Position numbers and translations under genes: made by a program | Shown here: positions 33,495 through 42,612 of the stretch, in pieces | Layout: each line of letters starts with the position of its first letter | Numbering within the stretch: position 1 is the first letter of the stretch | Assembly (NCBI RefSeq): GCF_000215935.2 | Contig: NZ_AFNU02000002.1 | Location: forward strand, 186,001-250,000 | Direction: 5' to 3' | DNA length: 64,000 nt | Source of the DNA: Haloplasma contractile SSD-17B | Lineage (GTDB): Bacteria > Bacillota_I > Bacilli_A > Haloplasmatales > Haloplasmataceae | Notes under the pieces: model-generated | Seen by the model: only the letters and a program-made list of their open reading frames with translations | What the model was told of the DNA's origin: nothing | The model's database searches: none

Positions 33495-35081
33495 TTGATT
33501 ACAGTGACAAACTTAAGTCTATTATTTGCTTCACGCAAACTATTCGAAGACGTTAATATAAAATTTACTCCTGGAAACTGTTATGGAGTCATCGGTGCTA
33601 ACGGTGCTGGTAAAAGTACATTTTTAAAAATACTATCTGGTGAAATTGAATCGACTAGCGGAACTGTTAGTATTACACCGGGAGAGCGGATGTCCGTACT
33701 AAAACAGGACCATTATCAATATGATGAGTACCCAGTGATGGAAACCATTATCATGGGAAATCCTCGTTTATATGAAATTATGAAAGAAAAAGATGCCATT
33801 TATTCTAAAACAGAATTTAGTGAAGAGGATGGGATCAAGGCAGCTGAACTTGAAGGGGAATTTGCCGAACTAAATGGTTGGGAAGCTGAATATGAGGCAG
33901 CGACTATATTACAAGGTCTTGGAATTGATGCTACTCTACATGAAAAAAATATGAAAGATCTGACTGGTAATGAAAAAATTAAAGTTTTACTTGCTCAGGC
34001 TCTATTTGGAAAACCAGATATCTTATTAATGGACGAGCCCACTAACCACCTTGATTTTAAATCTATCAAGTGGCTAGAAGAATTTTTAATTAACTTTGAT
34101 GGTATCGTCATTGTTGTATCACATGATCGTCACTTCTTAAATAATGTCTGTACGCATATGTGCGATGTAGACTTTGGAAAAATTAAGTTATACGTTGGGA
34201 ACTATGACTTCTGGTATGAATCGAGTCAGCTTGCGCTTCAAATGATGAAAGATCAAAACAAGAAAAAAGAAGAAAAAGTTAAAGAACTACAGGCCTTTAT
34301 TGCACGTTTTAGTGCTAATGCTTCTAAATCAAAACAGGCGACATCTAGAAAAAAACTTTTAGACAAAATAACACTTGATGATATACAACCATCAAGTAGA
34401 CGATACCCATTTATGGGATTCAAGCCAGAACGTGAAGTAGGAAATGATATTCTAATGGTTGATGGAATCTCAAAAACCATTGATGGAGAAACAATCTTAA
34501 ATAACATAAGTTTTTCTATATCAAAAAATGATAAAATTGCTTTTGTTGGCGACAATGAAATAGCAATTACAACTCTGTTCAAAATTCTTATGGGTGAAAT
34601 AGAAGCGGATGAAGGCTCTGTTAAGTGGGGAGTAACGATTACAAAGGATTATTTACCAAAGGATAATGCCGCATACTTTGATCATTCTGACTTATCTCTT
34701 GTAGATTGGTTGCGTCAATACTCCCCAGATCCTCATGAAACATTTATTCGTGGTTTCTTAGGTCGTATGTTATTCTCAGGTGAAGAGGCACTTAAATCCG
34801 TTAATGTTTTATCAGGAGGAGAGCGTGTTCGCTGTATGTTCTCTAAGATGATGTTAAGCAATGCAAATGTTCTGATTTTCGACCAACCGACGAACCATCT
34901 GGACCTTGAGTCTATTACTGCACTTAATAACGGACTTCGTGATTATAAGAGTAATATCTTATTCACTTCACATGACTACCAACTCGTTCAGTCAGTCGCT
35001 AACCGAATTATTGAAATTAAGCCTACAGGTCTAATTGACAAACGCATGTCTTATGATGACTATTTAGAATCTGTAAAATAG
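33495..35081 (+). CDS. ykpA: ABC-F ATPase, YkpA/YbiT type, with natural Q in the second Walker B
   Basis: The start is TTG at 33495 (AAAGGATGG upstream; the product MITVTNLSLLFASRKLFEDV aligns with YkpA). The 528-residue protein has two ABC domains. NBD1 is intact (GANGAGKST, LLMDEPTNHLD with E181). The linker RFSANASKSKQATSRKK and SSRRYP are YkpA/YbiT hallmarks. NBD2 has the degenerate P-loop DNEIAITTLF that is normal for this subfamily, but Walker B reads FDQPTNHLDL: the catalytic Glu is replaced by Q464 (codon CAA at 34884-34886). ABC-F proteins act on the ribosome E site. It is a single gene with its own terminator. Confidence 0.92.
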   Translation: MITVTNLSLLFASRKLFEDVNIKFTPGNCYGVIGANGAGKSTFLKILSGEIESTSGTVSITPGERMSVLKQDHYQYDEYPVMETIIMGNPRLYEIMKEKDAIYSKTEFSEEDGIKAAELEGEFAELNGWEAEYEAATILQGLGIDATLHEKNMKDLTGNEKIKVLLAQALFGKPDILLMDEPTNHLDFKSIKWLEEFLINFDGIVIVVSHDRHFLNNVCTHMCDVDFGKIKLYVGNYDFWYESSQLALQMMKDQNKKKEEKVKELQAFIARFSANASKSKQATSRKKLLDKITLDDIQPSSRRYPFMGFKPEREVGNDILMVDGISKTIDGETILNNISFSISKNDKIAFVGDNEIAITTLFKILMGEIEADEGSVKWGVTITKDYLPKDNAAYFDHSDLSLVDWLRQYSPDPHETFIRGFLGRMLFSGEEALKSVNVLSGGERVRCMFSKMMLSNANVLIFDQPTNHLDLESITALNNGLRDYKSNILFTSHDYQLVQSVANRIIEIKPTGLIDKRMSYDDYLESVK

Positions 35082-35096
35082 GTTTGTTTAAAAAGC

Positions 35097-35132
35097 AAAA
35101 GTAGCCCTCTTATATGAAGGCTACTTTTTTTA
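35097..35132 (+). terminator. Terminator of the ykpA-like gene
   Basis: AAAAGTAGCC and GGCTACTTTT form a 10-bp stem followed by a T-run. Confidence 0.9.
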
Positions 35133-35361
35133 TTTTAGTCTATGATCTGTGTATTGATGAATTAATTTATTATGTTCTCGATTTGTAAAGAAAAGCTTAG
35201 GTGTACTAATCGCTGAATAAGTCATTAGATAATACCCTTATTTATAAATTTGTAATTTTTATGATTTTAGAAAAATCCTAAAGGAGCATTTTTGTTTAAT
35301 TATCAATATTTATATCTCAGTTCACAATTTCTTAAAACGTATACACGTAAGCTTATATTAC

Positions 35362-36330
35362 TTACTTTTCACTACCTTCTGAGGTAATGCCATAATATCT
35401 GATATGTAGTTCTTCAAACGTATACTCATAAGATTCTTCATATTCTAACATTTCGATCCATTCTTGTTTTAATTCTTCATAAGACTTTCCATATGTATCA
35501 GAATAGTCTTCCACTAGATAATCTGACATGTAAACTAACATAAATTTTTCTAATCCATATTCCTCAATTAAAAACTTAGTAAATGAATTGCTTAAGTTAT
35601 AGAAGGCATACATATGATCAAAATAGTAATCCATACTAGGGAGTTGTAATCCAATCACATCGATTAATGCTTGATGTTCTTCGTTTAAAAACTGTTTAGC
35701 AAGACTGTGAACAGGAGCTCCTAATCGATGAGCACCTGGATAACCCATCATCTCTGTCATGTAAGTTGCTAACCCTTCCTTTAAACTATATGCATAGTTA
35801 TTAGTCTTATTATTAGGCGCAATAAGATGAGTGATTTCATGCGTTAAAGGAGACAAATCTAAATTTACTAAATAACTTGGCAATTCTAGCATTGCTTCGC
35901 CATAAGCTCCACCAGTCATTCTAGGCTTACCTGTAGTTGTGCTAACAGTAATAATAATTTCTCGATCTTCATTACCTCTATATTGTTTTTCCCAATCTGG
36001 TTTTTTAAGAAACTCACTTATACACTTAACATTTTTATCGATTTCATTTAGGAATTCCTCAGGAGACTTATATGCTGTGTCTGTTTCAGCATAGGTATCC
36101 CATACTGTTTTATACATTTTAGCATGTCGTGAATAATACCAATCCCCGTCTACATAAAATGTATTCTCATCATAATTCTCACATTGAAATGGTTCTGATT
36201 GTTTTAATTCAGTGCTTTTTAGTTGGTCGTTCATGTCCTTGTTGTTGTCTTTAAAAACAGTAACCCTAACAATGAAACCTATTACACAAATCATACCAAG
36301 AAAAGTTATAATTTGAACTATTTTTTTCAT
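35362..36330 (-). CDS. Membrane-anchored gluzincin-type metallopeptidase
   Basis: A 322-residue protein with an N-terminal signal-anchor (residues 5-26). The body carries HEITH (H164, E165, H168) followed 16 residues later by E185 in SLKEGLATYMTE, the HExxH plus downstream Glu arrangement of gluzincins. LDLSPLTHEITHLIAP and the downstream YNLSNSFTKFLIEEYGLEKF segment resemble the basic protease-like, M1-related families of exported peptidases. It should be active outside the membrane. The exact MEROPS family cannot be fixed by eye. It is a single gene. Confidence 0.75.
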   Translation of the reverse strand: MKKIVQIITFLGMICVIGFIVRVTVFKDNNKDMNDQLKSTELKQSEPFQCENYDENTFYVDGDWYYSRHAKMYKTVWDTYAETDTAYKSPEEFLNEIDKNVKCISEFLKKPDWEKQYRGNEDREIIITVSTTTGKPRMTGGAYGEAMLELPSYLVNLDLSPLTHEITHLIAPNNKTNNYAYSLKEGLATYMTEMMGYPGAHRLGAPVHSLAKQFLNEEHQALIDVIGLQLPSMDYYFDHMYAFYNLSNSFTKFLIEEYGLEKFMLVYMSDYLVEDYSDTYGKSYEELKQEWIEMLEYEESYEYTFEELHIRYYGITSEGSEK

Positions 36331-36493
36331 TAACTAATTCTCCTCTCTTTCATTTTTACTATATTAAAAAAGTAAATTTATGGCAATATTTTTGAATATT
36401 GACTTTGTTTTCAGTTTTCAATATAGATAAATATTATAATATTCAAGTTTTAAATAAAAATCATAACCTCATAATTTGATTGATTAATATAAA

Positions 36494-36521
36494 TAAAAAC
36501 CGATGTTATTTAAACATCGGG
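36494..36521 (-). terminator. Terminator after the AbrB-family gene
   Basis: CCGATGTT and AACATCGG form an 8-bp stem followed by Ts on the minus strand. Confidence 0.8.
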
Positions 36522-36549
36522 ACGGACATGTGTCTATTCAATTTTATAA

Positions 36550-37665
36550 TTAAGTAGTTAGCGAGTACACGAACTGAATAATAAACGGATAAAAGGTTAC
36601 AACACACACACTTCTAAGTATTTGAAGTGTTGATACAGAAGTTACTTTCGCACCAAAATCACCCGCCATCAAACTAATAGTAGAAGCTCCACCTGGTGTA
36701 CAACTAAAAAGAGCCGTAATAAGATCTACTTTACACTTTTTATATAAAATAATGGCAAGTAGCATGTTTATGATAAAGTAGCCCACCATCATTAATAGGG
36801 CAGGAACAATGAGGTTCCTCATTTCAACAACTGCTGTTAGTGTCACACTTGTCCCTATTAATGCTCCTGCAAAAACCTGCGCGATGTTCTTTGTAGGTTT
36901 TGGGATATAAGCAGTTTTCCACACTATATTTTGAAATGCACACCCGATCATCGCAAACATCAAAACCCCCGCAGGTATGCGGGTAATATAGCCTATTAAT
37001 CCAAAAATGGCTCCAAAAAAAACGGTATAACCAATATTTTTTAGTGTTTGAAACAAGTTAGTTACATGTATATTTTCGACCGTTATTATTGAATTTAACT
37101 CAGTCTTATTAATATATTTAGTGCCTGCATCTTCTTCAAGGTACTCTAATTCTAATTTATCTTTTTCTTTTTTTAGAATAAATTTATTTATAATACGTTT
37201 TAATAAAAAGGGAAATAAACTAATAACGGTGACTAATCTTGTGACTTGCAACACAGAAACAACTGCTGTATCTGCATTCATATCATCACTCATTAAGGTT
37301 GTGTGGACAATGCCACCTGGTGCTGTTGCAAACAAAGTGGTTGTTAAACTATACCCAGTTATATAATGCATAATGATTCCCATACTAATACACGCCATAA
37401 ATAGTATAGAAATAGTAAGTATAGCGGGTCTTATAATACGTAGTAACTCTTTTATATCTTCTCGTTCGATTCTAGAACCGATGAATATACCAGATATAAC
37501 TTGTGTAAATAGTTTTATTTCTACAGGCATGATTGCATTAGCTGTCATAATATTAAATATTGATACAGCAATAAGTGCTCCTATTAATGGTCCTGCAGGT
37601 ATTTTAAACCTTGCTGCTATAAAACCGCCAAGTACAGCGACTACTAATGTTATGATAATGTACAT
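36550..37665 (-). CDS. AbrB-family membrane protein (putative transporter with duplicated domain)
   Basis: A 371-residue protein with about ten membrane helices arranged as two homologous halves. Each half has the AbrB duplication-domain signature: GFIAARFKIPAGPLIGAL and YITRIPAGVLMFAMIG at the start, TLFATAPGGIVHTTLMSDDM and ALFSCTPGGASTISLMAGDF near the end. The family (PF05145, not the AbrB regulator) was once labelled ammonia monooxygenase; its substrate is unsettled. A hydrophilic loop with KKEKDKLELEYLEE separates the halves. It appears to be a single transcription unit. Confidence 0.85.
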   Translation of the reverse strand: MYIIITLVVAVLGGFIAARFKIPAGPLIGALIAVSIFNIMTANAIMPVEIKLFTQVISGIFIGSRIEREDIKELLRIIRPAILTISILFMACISMGIIMHYITGYSLTTTLFATAPGGIVHTTLMSDDMNADTAVVSVLQVTRLVTVISLFPFLLKRIINKFILKKEKDKLELEYLEEDAGTKYINKTELNSIITVENIHVTNLFQTLKNIGYTVFFGAIFGLIGYITRIPAGVLMFAMIGCAFQNIVWKTAYIPKPTKNIAQVFAGALIGTSVTLTAVVEMRNLIVPALLMMVGYFIINMLLAIILYKKCKVDLITALFSCTPGGASTISLMAGDFGAKVTSVSTLQILRSVCVVTFYPFIIQFVYSLTT

Positions 37666-37963
37666 GAATATCCTCCCAATTGCGCTTCTTATCTTAGGTT
37701 GATCCTATAACATGAAGTATAAAATCAAATCAGTTAAATTTTATTATAACACAAAGTTTATATTATAGTTTATTCCATTAAGATATAAAATACTTATTGT
37801 TTAGCGGTCAATACAATCTTTAAAATCATGTCTTTTATACTCTATCTCTTATAAGCAACTAGGTCTGTGTTTCATTATATAAGGTGCAGAATTTAGTACG
37901 TGCTCACATGTGATGTACCTAATACATATTATAATTTGAGATAATGTAGAGAGGATAATAGAT

Positions 37964-38428
37964 ATGGATCAAACTAATTATAACCAAATTATAAATGAAT
38001 TAAACAAAGATATTTCAATTGAATATGCACAAGCTATTCAATATATTCAACATGCAAACACAATTGTTGGTGCACCGTATATAGCAGTAATTGAGGAATT
38101 ATATGAGCATGCAAATGACTCATTTGAACACGCAAAGATTCTAAATGGAATTGTTCATTTTTTAGGAGGTACACCGACAGCTACTGTAACTAGGGTTCTT
38201 ACATCAGAAGACACAGTAGAAATGTTAAAACAAGATTTAATGTATGAATACGAAACCTTAAGACGTTATCTACAACGGATTCGTCAACTAGAAGCGTTAG
38301 GTCTGTTTGATTCTGCTCAAAAAATACGGAATATTGTCACTGAAGAACAAGAACATGTAAATGAACTAGAAGTTGCGCTTGGTATCGATCGAACAAAGGT
38401 ACAATCAAAGAATTTATACTTTGAATAG
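37964..38428 (+). CDS. Ferritin-like domain protein (bacterioferritin/Dps-like)
   Basis: A 154-residue four-helix bundle. Likely metal ligands lie in helix A (ISIEYAQAIQYIQH), helix B (ELYEHANDSFEHAK, an ExxH motif), helix C (LMYEYETLRRY) and helix D (VTEEQEHVNEL, a second ExxH motif), so a dinuclear iron site is likely intact. It belongs to the ferritin-like proteins often annotated as bacterioferritin or DUF892-like; no haem-binding Met can be assigned. It probably stores or detoxifies iron. TATAAT at 37930-37935 may be its -10 element. It is convergent with exoA, with a shared terminator. Confidence 0.85.
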   Translation: MDQTNYNQIINELNKDISIEYAQAIQYIQHANTIVGAPYIAVIEELYEHANDSFEHAKILNGIVHFLGGTPTATVTRVLTSEDTVEMLKQDLMYEYETLRRYLQRIRQLEALGLFDSAQKIRNIVTEEQEHVNELEVALGIDRTKVQSKNLYFE

Positions 38429-38454
38429 TAATTATCGACTAACTACTTTACCCC

Positions 38455-38510
38455 TGGCAATCAAAAAAAACAGTCTGCGATTTTATTCACAGACTGTTTT
38501 TTGATTGCCA
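38455..38510. terminator. Bidirectional terminator between the ferritin-like gene and exoA
   Basis: A long palindrome: TGGCAATCAAAAAA...CAGTCTG pairs with CAGACTGTTTTTTGATTGCCA around a short AT loop. Confidence 0.88.
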
Positions 38511-38518
38511 GAAAATAG

Positions 38519-39274
38519 CTAGCTAACTTCAATATCTAATGAAATTGGACAATGATCACTTCCTTCTGTTTGAGTATGTATGATACTATCGTTTAATTGT
38601 CCTCTTAATTTATTGGATATTACAAAATAATCGATTCGCCAACCAATATTACGTTTCCGTGCGTTAAACATATAACTCCACCATGAGTATTCAACTTTTT
38701 CCGGATGAAGATAACGATAGCTATCTGTAAAACCTTCATCTAATAAAGATTGATACTTTCTACGTTCTTCAATTGTAAAGCCTGCATTTTTCTCATTGTT
38801 TTTAGGATTTGTTAAGTCAATTTCTCTATGAGCAACATTTAAATCTCCACACATAATGACAGGTTTTAAAGAGTCAAGTTTCTTTAAATAAGCTCTAAAA
38901 TCATCTTCAAATTCCATACGATAATCCAAACGTGCTAAGCTACGTTGAGAGTTAGGAACATACGCTGTTACAAAAAAGAAGTTTTTAAACTCTAAAGTGA
39001 TTATACGGCCTTCATCATTATATTTAGACCCATCAATTCCATAAACAACATTTAATGGTTTTTGTTTTGAGTAGATCAGTGTTCCTGAGTATCCTTTTTT
39101 ATCAGCACAGTTCCAAAATTCATGATAACCTTCAAAGTCAAAAGTCTTTTGTTCTTCCTGCATCTTAGTTTCTTGAATAGCAAACAAATCTGCATTCATT
39201 TCATTAAAAAACTCCTTAAACCCTTTTTTCATACAAGCCCTTAAACCATTCACATTCCATGATACTAATTTCAT
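38519..39274 (-). CDS. exoA: Exodeoxyribonuclease III / AP endonuclease
   Basis: The ATG at 39274 follows AAGGAG; a GTG nine bases earlier lies inside that site and is rejected. The 251-residue product is the usual length of Bacillus ExoA. Catalytic residues are visible: N7 and N9 (SWNVNGLRA), E35 (AIQETKMQ), the GDLNVAHREIDL motif, and the final GSDHCPI with the active-site Asp-His pair. It nicks DNA at abasic sites and degrades 3' ends in base-excision repair in the cytoplasm. Confidence 0.95.
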   Translation of the reverse strand: MKLVSWNVNGLRACMKKGFKEFFNEMNADLFAIQETKMQEEQKTFDFEGYHEFWNCADKKGYSGTLIYSKQKPLNVVYGIDGSKYNDEGRIITLEFKNFFFVTAYVPNSQRSLARLDYRMEFEDDFRAYLKKLDSLKPVIMCGDLNVAHREIDLTNPKNNEKNAGFTIEERRKYQSLLDEGFTDSYRYLHPEKVEYSWWSYMFNARKRNIGWRIDYFVISNKLRGQLNDSIIHTQTEGSDHCPISLDIEVS

Positions 39275-39439
39275 TGTATTCACTCCTTACATGATGCTAT
39301 TTCTGTGTTGTCTTTATTTTTTTACTCTTTTTATTCTATTTCTATATAATTCATCATAGCATACATATAAAATTAAGTCTAAAAATTTGATTCGTTAGTA
39401 TTGGGTGCTTTAGAGAAGGGTAATGGTGGTGTATAGTAA

Positions 39440-40582
39440 TTAAAATCTTTTGCTCGATTTAATTAATTTAAACAGCTGAGTTACAGCCTCCTTAACCATC
39501 TTTGTCGCTTGACATTTATCCATCGCTTCTGTTAATGTCATAGGCTCATTAATAATTGAAAAGATTGCAGTTAGACCTTGATTATTTAATCGATAAGCAT
39601 CCTCACTAACGGAGCCCGCGATTCCAATAACCGGCACATTGTATTTCTTGGCTAATTTCGCTACGCCCATAGGAGCTTTACCCATAGATGACTGTACATC
39701 CATTTTTCCTTCACCTGTAAGAACAAAATCAGCACCTTTTATTTTTTCTTCCAACTGAATCTGGTCAACAATAATCTGTATTCCTGGCAATAACTCACCG
39801 TTAAGAAACACAAGAAGACCTCCTCCTAACCCGCCTGCTGCACCCGTTCCTGGTATCTTTATTAGTTCGATCCCCATTTTATTCTTAATAACACTAGCTA
39901 AGTTTTTGAGACCAAAGTCAAGTTCCTTTATCATCATAGAGTCTGCTCCTTTTTGATGTCCATAAATATATGCGGCTCCATCTGGTCCGCAAAAAGGATT
40001 TTCCACATCGCACGCTATACGAAATCTACACTTATTCAACTCTTTCATTCGCTTAGTGTCATCTATATATGCAATTTTACTTAATGACTGACCAGTACCA
40101 TCTAGCTCCTTATGATTAGAATCTAAGAACTTATATCCTAATGCGTTAAGCATCCCAATACCAGCATCATTTGTGGCACTACCACCGATTCCAATTATGA
40201 TGTCTCTAGAGCCACGCTTTACTGCATCTTTAATTAGTTCACCAACTCCGTATGTAGTCGTTTTTAACGGATTTCGTTCTGACCCTTTAAGTAAGGTCAA
40301 ACCCGCTGCACTGGCCATCTCAATTACAGCAGTACCCTCACTTAAAATACCATACTTAGCTTCTATAGGTCTCATTAACGGGCCATTTACAGTTTTTGTA
40401 ACTAACGTTCCACCGCCTCCACTAATTAAGGTATCCACTGTTCCTTCCCCACCATCAGCTAATGGTACTTTAATAATAGTTGATTTTTCATATACTTCTT
40501 TTATCCCTAATTCTACTGCATCGTTAACTTCATTCGACGTCATACACCCTTTAAAAGAATCAATTGCAACTACTACTTTCAT
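39440..40582 (-). CDS. Glycerate 2-kinase (GlxK/GarK family)
   Basis: A 380-residue protein of the bacterial glycerate kinase I family. It has the N-terminal VVAIDSFKGCMTSNEVNDAV, PLADGGEGTVDTLI, IGIGGSATNDAGIGMLNALGY, the GTGAAGGLGGGL loop and VLTGEGKMDVQSSMGKAPMGVA, all characteristic. It phosphorylates D-glycerate to 2-phosphoglycerate, feeding glycolysis. CGAGGTGG precedes the ATG. No glyoxylate or tartronate genes are adjacent, so the source of glycerate is not apparent. Confidence 0.93.
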   Translation of the reverse strand: MKVVVAIDSFKGCMTSNEVNDAVELGIKEVYEKSTIIKVPLADGGEGTVDTLISGGGGTLVTKTVNGPLMRPIEAKYGILSEGTAVIEMASAAGLTLLKGSERNPLKTTTYGVGELIKDAVKRGSRDIIIGIGGSATNDAGIGMLNALGYKFLDSNHKELDGTGQSLSKIAYIDDTKRMKELNKCRFRIACDVENPFCGPDGAAYIYGHQKGADSMMIKELDFGLKNLASVIKNKMGIELIKIPGTGAAGGLGGGLLVFLNGELLPGIQIIVDQIQLEEKIKGADFVLTGEGKMDVQSSMGKAPMGVAKLAKKYNVPVIGIAGSVSEDAYRLNNQGLTAIFSIINEPMTLTEAMDKCQATKMVKEAVTQLFKLIKSSKRF

Positions 40583-40772
40583 ATAACCACCTCGATACTA
40601 TCTAATTTCATATCATATATATATTATATTCTATTTTGTCATATTAAATTTAAATATAATATTGTGAGTCCTTTTTATACTTGTTATGTATCATAGTTAC
40701 ACTCTACGCATAAATTAAATTAGGAGTCTATCATCTAGTAGAAATTTTTTATGGAATAATTTGTAAAATACA

Positions 40773-40801
40773 TTGAGATTTAGTTTAAACTATGCTAATC
40801 T
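40773..40801 (+). promoter_or_regulatory. Promoter for the hflX leader transcript
   Basis: TTGAGA (40773-40778) and TAATCT (40796-40801) are 17 bases apart. The predicted start near 40808 leaves about 28 bases before the leader ORF. Confidence 0.6.
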
Positions 40802-40835
40802 TGAATTATAAAATAAAGAAATGGAGGGCTAACTC

Positions 40836-40898
40836 ATGTGGTTTGTATCAATGAACTTCCGACCTGGAAGAATCCGATTAACAGCTATTGTAAAATAA
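40836..40898 (+). CDS. 20-codon leader peptide ahead of hflX
   Basis: ATG at 40836 is preceded by ATGGAGGG with good spacing and opens a 20-codon frame, MWFVSMNFRPGRIRLTAIVK, ending in TAA. The Arg-Ile-Arg stretch near the end is a basic-x-basic motif of the kind at which macrolides arrest ribosomes. A hairpin (40914-40934) and an intrinsic terminator (40999-41026) follow before hflX at 41241. Regulated leader peptides of this type are known for hflX-like and ABC-F resistance genes in Firmicutes. Coding is supported by the ribosome site and position only. Confidence 0.65.
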   Translation: MWFVSMNFRPGRIRLTAIVK

Positions 40899-40913
40899 TT
40901 GAATAGTAATTAA

Positions 40914-40934
40914 ACTCTACCTGTGGTGTAGAGT
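40914..40934 (+). promoter_or_regulatory. Leader hairpin upstream of hflX
   Basis: ACTCTAC and GTAGAGT form a 7-bp stem 15 bases after the leader-peptide stop. Part of its 3' arm (GTAGA) can alternatively pair with TCTAC at 40948-40952, so it may be a switching structure. Confidence 0.5.
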
Positions 40935-40998
40935 AATCGGGATTGGTCTACCTATTTTGAGGATGCCTTTATCTATTTTTTCGCATACCTAAAAGTTT

Positions 40999-41026
40999 AG
41001 AGGACAAAATCTGTCCTCTTTTGTAT
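40999..41026 (+). terminator. Attenuator-type terminator in the hflX leader
   Basis: AGAGGACA and TGTCCTCT form a perfect 8-bp stem with a 5-nt loop, followed by TTTTGTATT. It lies between the leader ORF and hflX, where a constitutive terminator would make no sense unless regulated or followed by another promoter. Confidence 0.7.
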
Positions 41027-41240
41027 TGCTTAAAATTAGAACTGATAATAATCTCTATTGTACATACTAGATAATGAATATACAATTAAACATTAAAAAA
41101 TTAGTTATAAAGGTAAAAATTCCGTTTACTTAAGCGCATAAATTACTTTTCTCTAATATTGTAATTCATGTGCTATTCTCTCCAGGTAAGTGTAAGTCTA
41201 TCGTTTGTTAAACACTATAGAACTAATGGAGGAATGTAAT

Positions 41241-42506
41241 ATGAATAATTATGATCAAAATTCAAGGGTCGTTATTGTAGGTGTAAACACCAATCAAGAT
41301 GACTTTGACTATCAAATGGAAGAATTAAAAAATTTAGCTGTTGCTAACGACTATCATGTAGTCGAAACAATGACACAGAATTTATATAAAATTAATAATA
41401 AGTACTATATGGGTAAAGGAAAACTTGAAGAACTTGCTAATCTCGTATCCCATATACAAGTTCCAATTGTAATTTTCAATGATGAATTATCCCCATCTCA
41501 GGTTAGAATTATTAGCGAATACTTGAGCTGTAAAATCATGGATCGCACTAAATTAATACTTGATATATTTAACAGTCGAGCAAAAACGAAAGAGGCTAAA
41601 ATTCAAACCGAAATCGCGCTACTAGAATATCGACTTCCTCGTTTAGTAGGTGAAGGAGATGCTTTAGACAGGCAAAGAGGTGGTGGTGTCCATAATAAAG
41701 GAGCCGGGGAGACAAAATTAGAAACAGATCGTCGAAAAATTTCACAACGAATTAAGTCATTAAATATTGAACTATCTGATATTAAAACAAAACGAGAAAC
41801 AACTCGAAAGCGTCGTCAAAAAAGTGATTTACCAATTATTTCTTTAATTGGCTATACAAATGCTGGGAAGTCAACCATCATGAACGCTCTACTTGAATTA
41901 TATCATCATAACGATAACAAAGAAGTATTCGAAAAAAACATGTTATTTGCTACTCTGAATACATCTATACGAAATATCAAGTTACACGATAATAAGGAAT
42001 TTCTACTCACTGATACCGTTGGTTTTATAAAGAAACTACCCCACCAAGTCGTTAATGCCTTTAGGTCAACACTAGAGGAGGTTTTACATTCTGATTTGAT
42101 ACTACATGTCGTTGACTGTTCAGATCCTAATCACAAAGAGCATATGGAGACAACACAAAACGTATTAAATGAGTTAGGGTATACAGATGTGCCTATTATT
42201 ATGGTTTATAATAAAGTTGATTTATTAGAGGCTAATAACTCTTCTAACTCTAGTAACGGGGTCTATATATCTGCTAAATACAAAAGAGGTTTTGATCACT
42301 TAGTAGAATTAATAGAGGAACATGCTCTTAAAACTTACATTCGCTGTGAAATGCTCATTCCATTTCAGGATGGGGAGCTTGTACACTACTTCAATGAACA
42401 TGCAAACGTACTCACTACTTCATACGACTATAATGGAACGATGTTATATTTAGAATGTAAACAGAGTGATTATGAGAAATATCGTGATTATGTAGTTGAA
42501 GCCTAA
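41241..42506 (+). CDS. hflX: Ribosome-associated GTPase HflX
   Basis: The ATG at 41241 has GGAGG upstream; a TTG 36 bases earlier has no site. The 421-residue protein has the HflX N-terminal domain (VNTNQDDFDYQMEELKNLA), the glycine-rich DRQRGGGVHNKGAGETKLE linker, and a G domain with GYTNAGKST (G1), TDTVGFI (G3) and NKVD (G4). HflX splits stalled 70S ribosomes, and in some Firmicutes and mycobacteria confers macrolide/lincosamide resistance. The upstream leader ORF and terminator suggest induction by ribosome stalling. A shared terminator separates it from the convergent methyltransferase gene. Confidence 0.94.
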   Translation: MNNYDQNSRVVIVGVNTNQDDFDYQMEELKNLAVANDYHVVETMTQNLYKINNKYYMGKGKLEELANLVSHIQVPIVIFNDELSPSQVRIISEYLSCKIMDRTKLILDIFNSRAKTKEAKIQTEIALLEYRLPRLVGEGDALDRQRGGGVHNKGAGETKLETDRRKISQRIKSLNIELSDIKTKRETTRKRRQKSDLPIISLIGYTNAGKSTIMNALLELYHHNDNKEVFEKNMLFATLNTSIRNIKLHDNKEFLLTDTVGFIKKLPHQVVNAFRSTLEEVLHSDLILHVVDCSDPNHKEHMETTQNVLNELGYTDVPIIMVYNKVDLLEANNSSNSSNGVYISAKYKRGFDHLVELIEEHALKTYIRCEMLIPFQDGELVHYFNEHANVLTTSYDYNGTMLYLECKQSDYEKYRDYVVEA

Positions 42507-42560
42507 TAAAAGCAATCTCTAAGGCATTGATTAGAAAGCCACTTACCATTATATCAAATA

Positions 42561-42600
42561 TAAAAAACCACGATTTTGAAAATCGTGGTTTTTATTTTTT
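42561..42600. terminator. Bidirectional terminator between hflX and the methyltransferase gene
   Basis: AAAACCACGATTTT and AAAATCGTGGTTTT pair around a 1-base centre, with A and T runs outside. Confidence 0.88.
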
Positions 42601-42612
42601 AAATTGAAGTAG

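Noticed and set aside
34551-34580. Degenerate second P-loop of the YkpA-type protein as an anomaly
   Set aside because: Bacillus YkpA has the same kind of degenerate P-loop, so this is a family trait. Only the Walker B Gln was kept as a finding.
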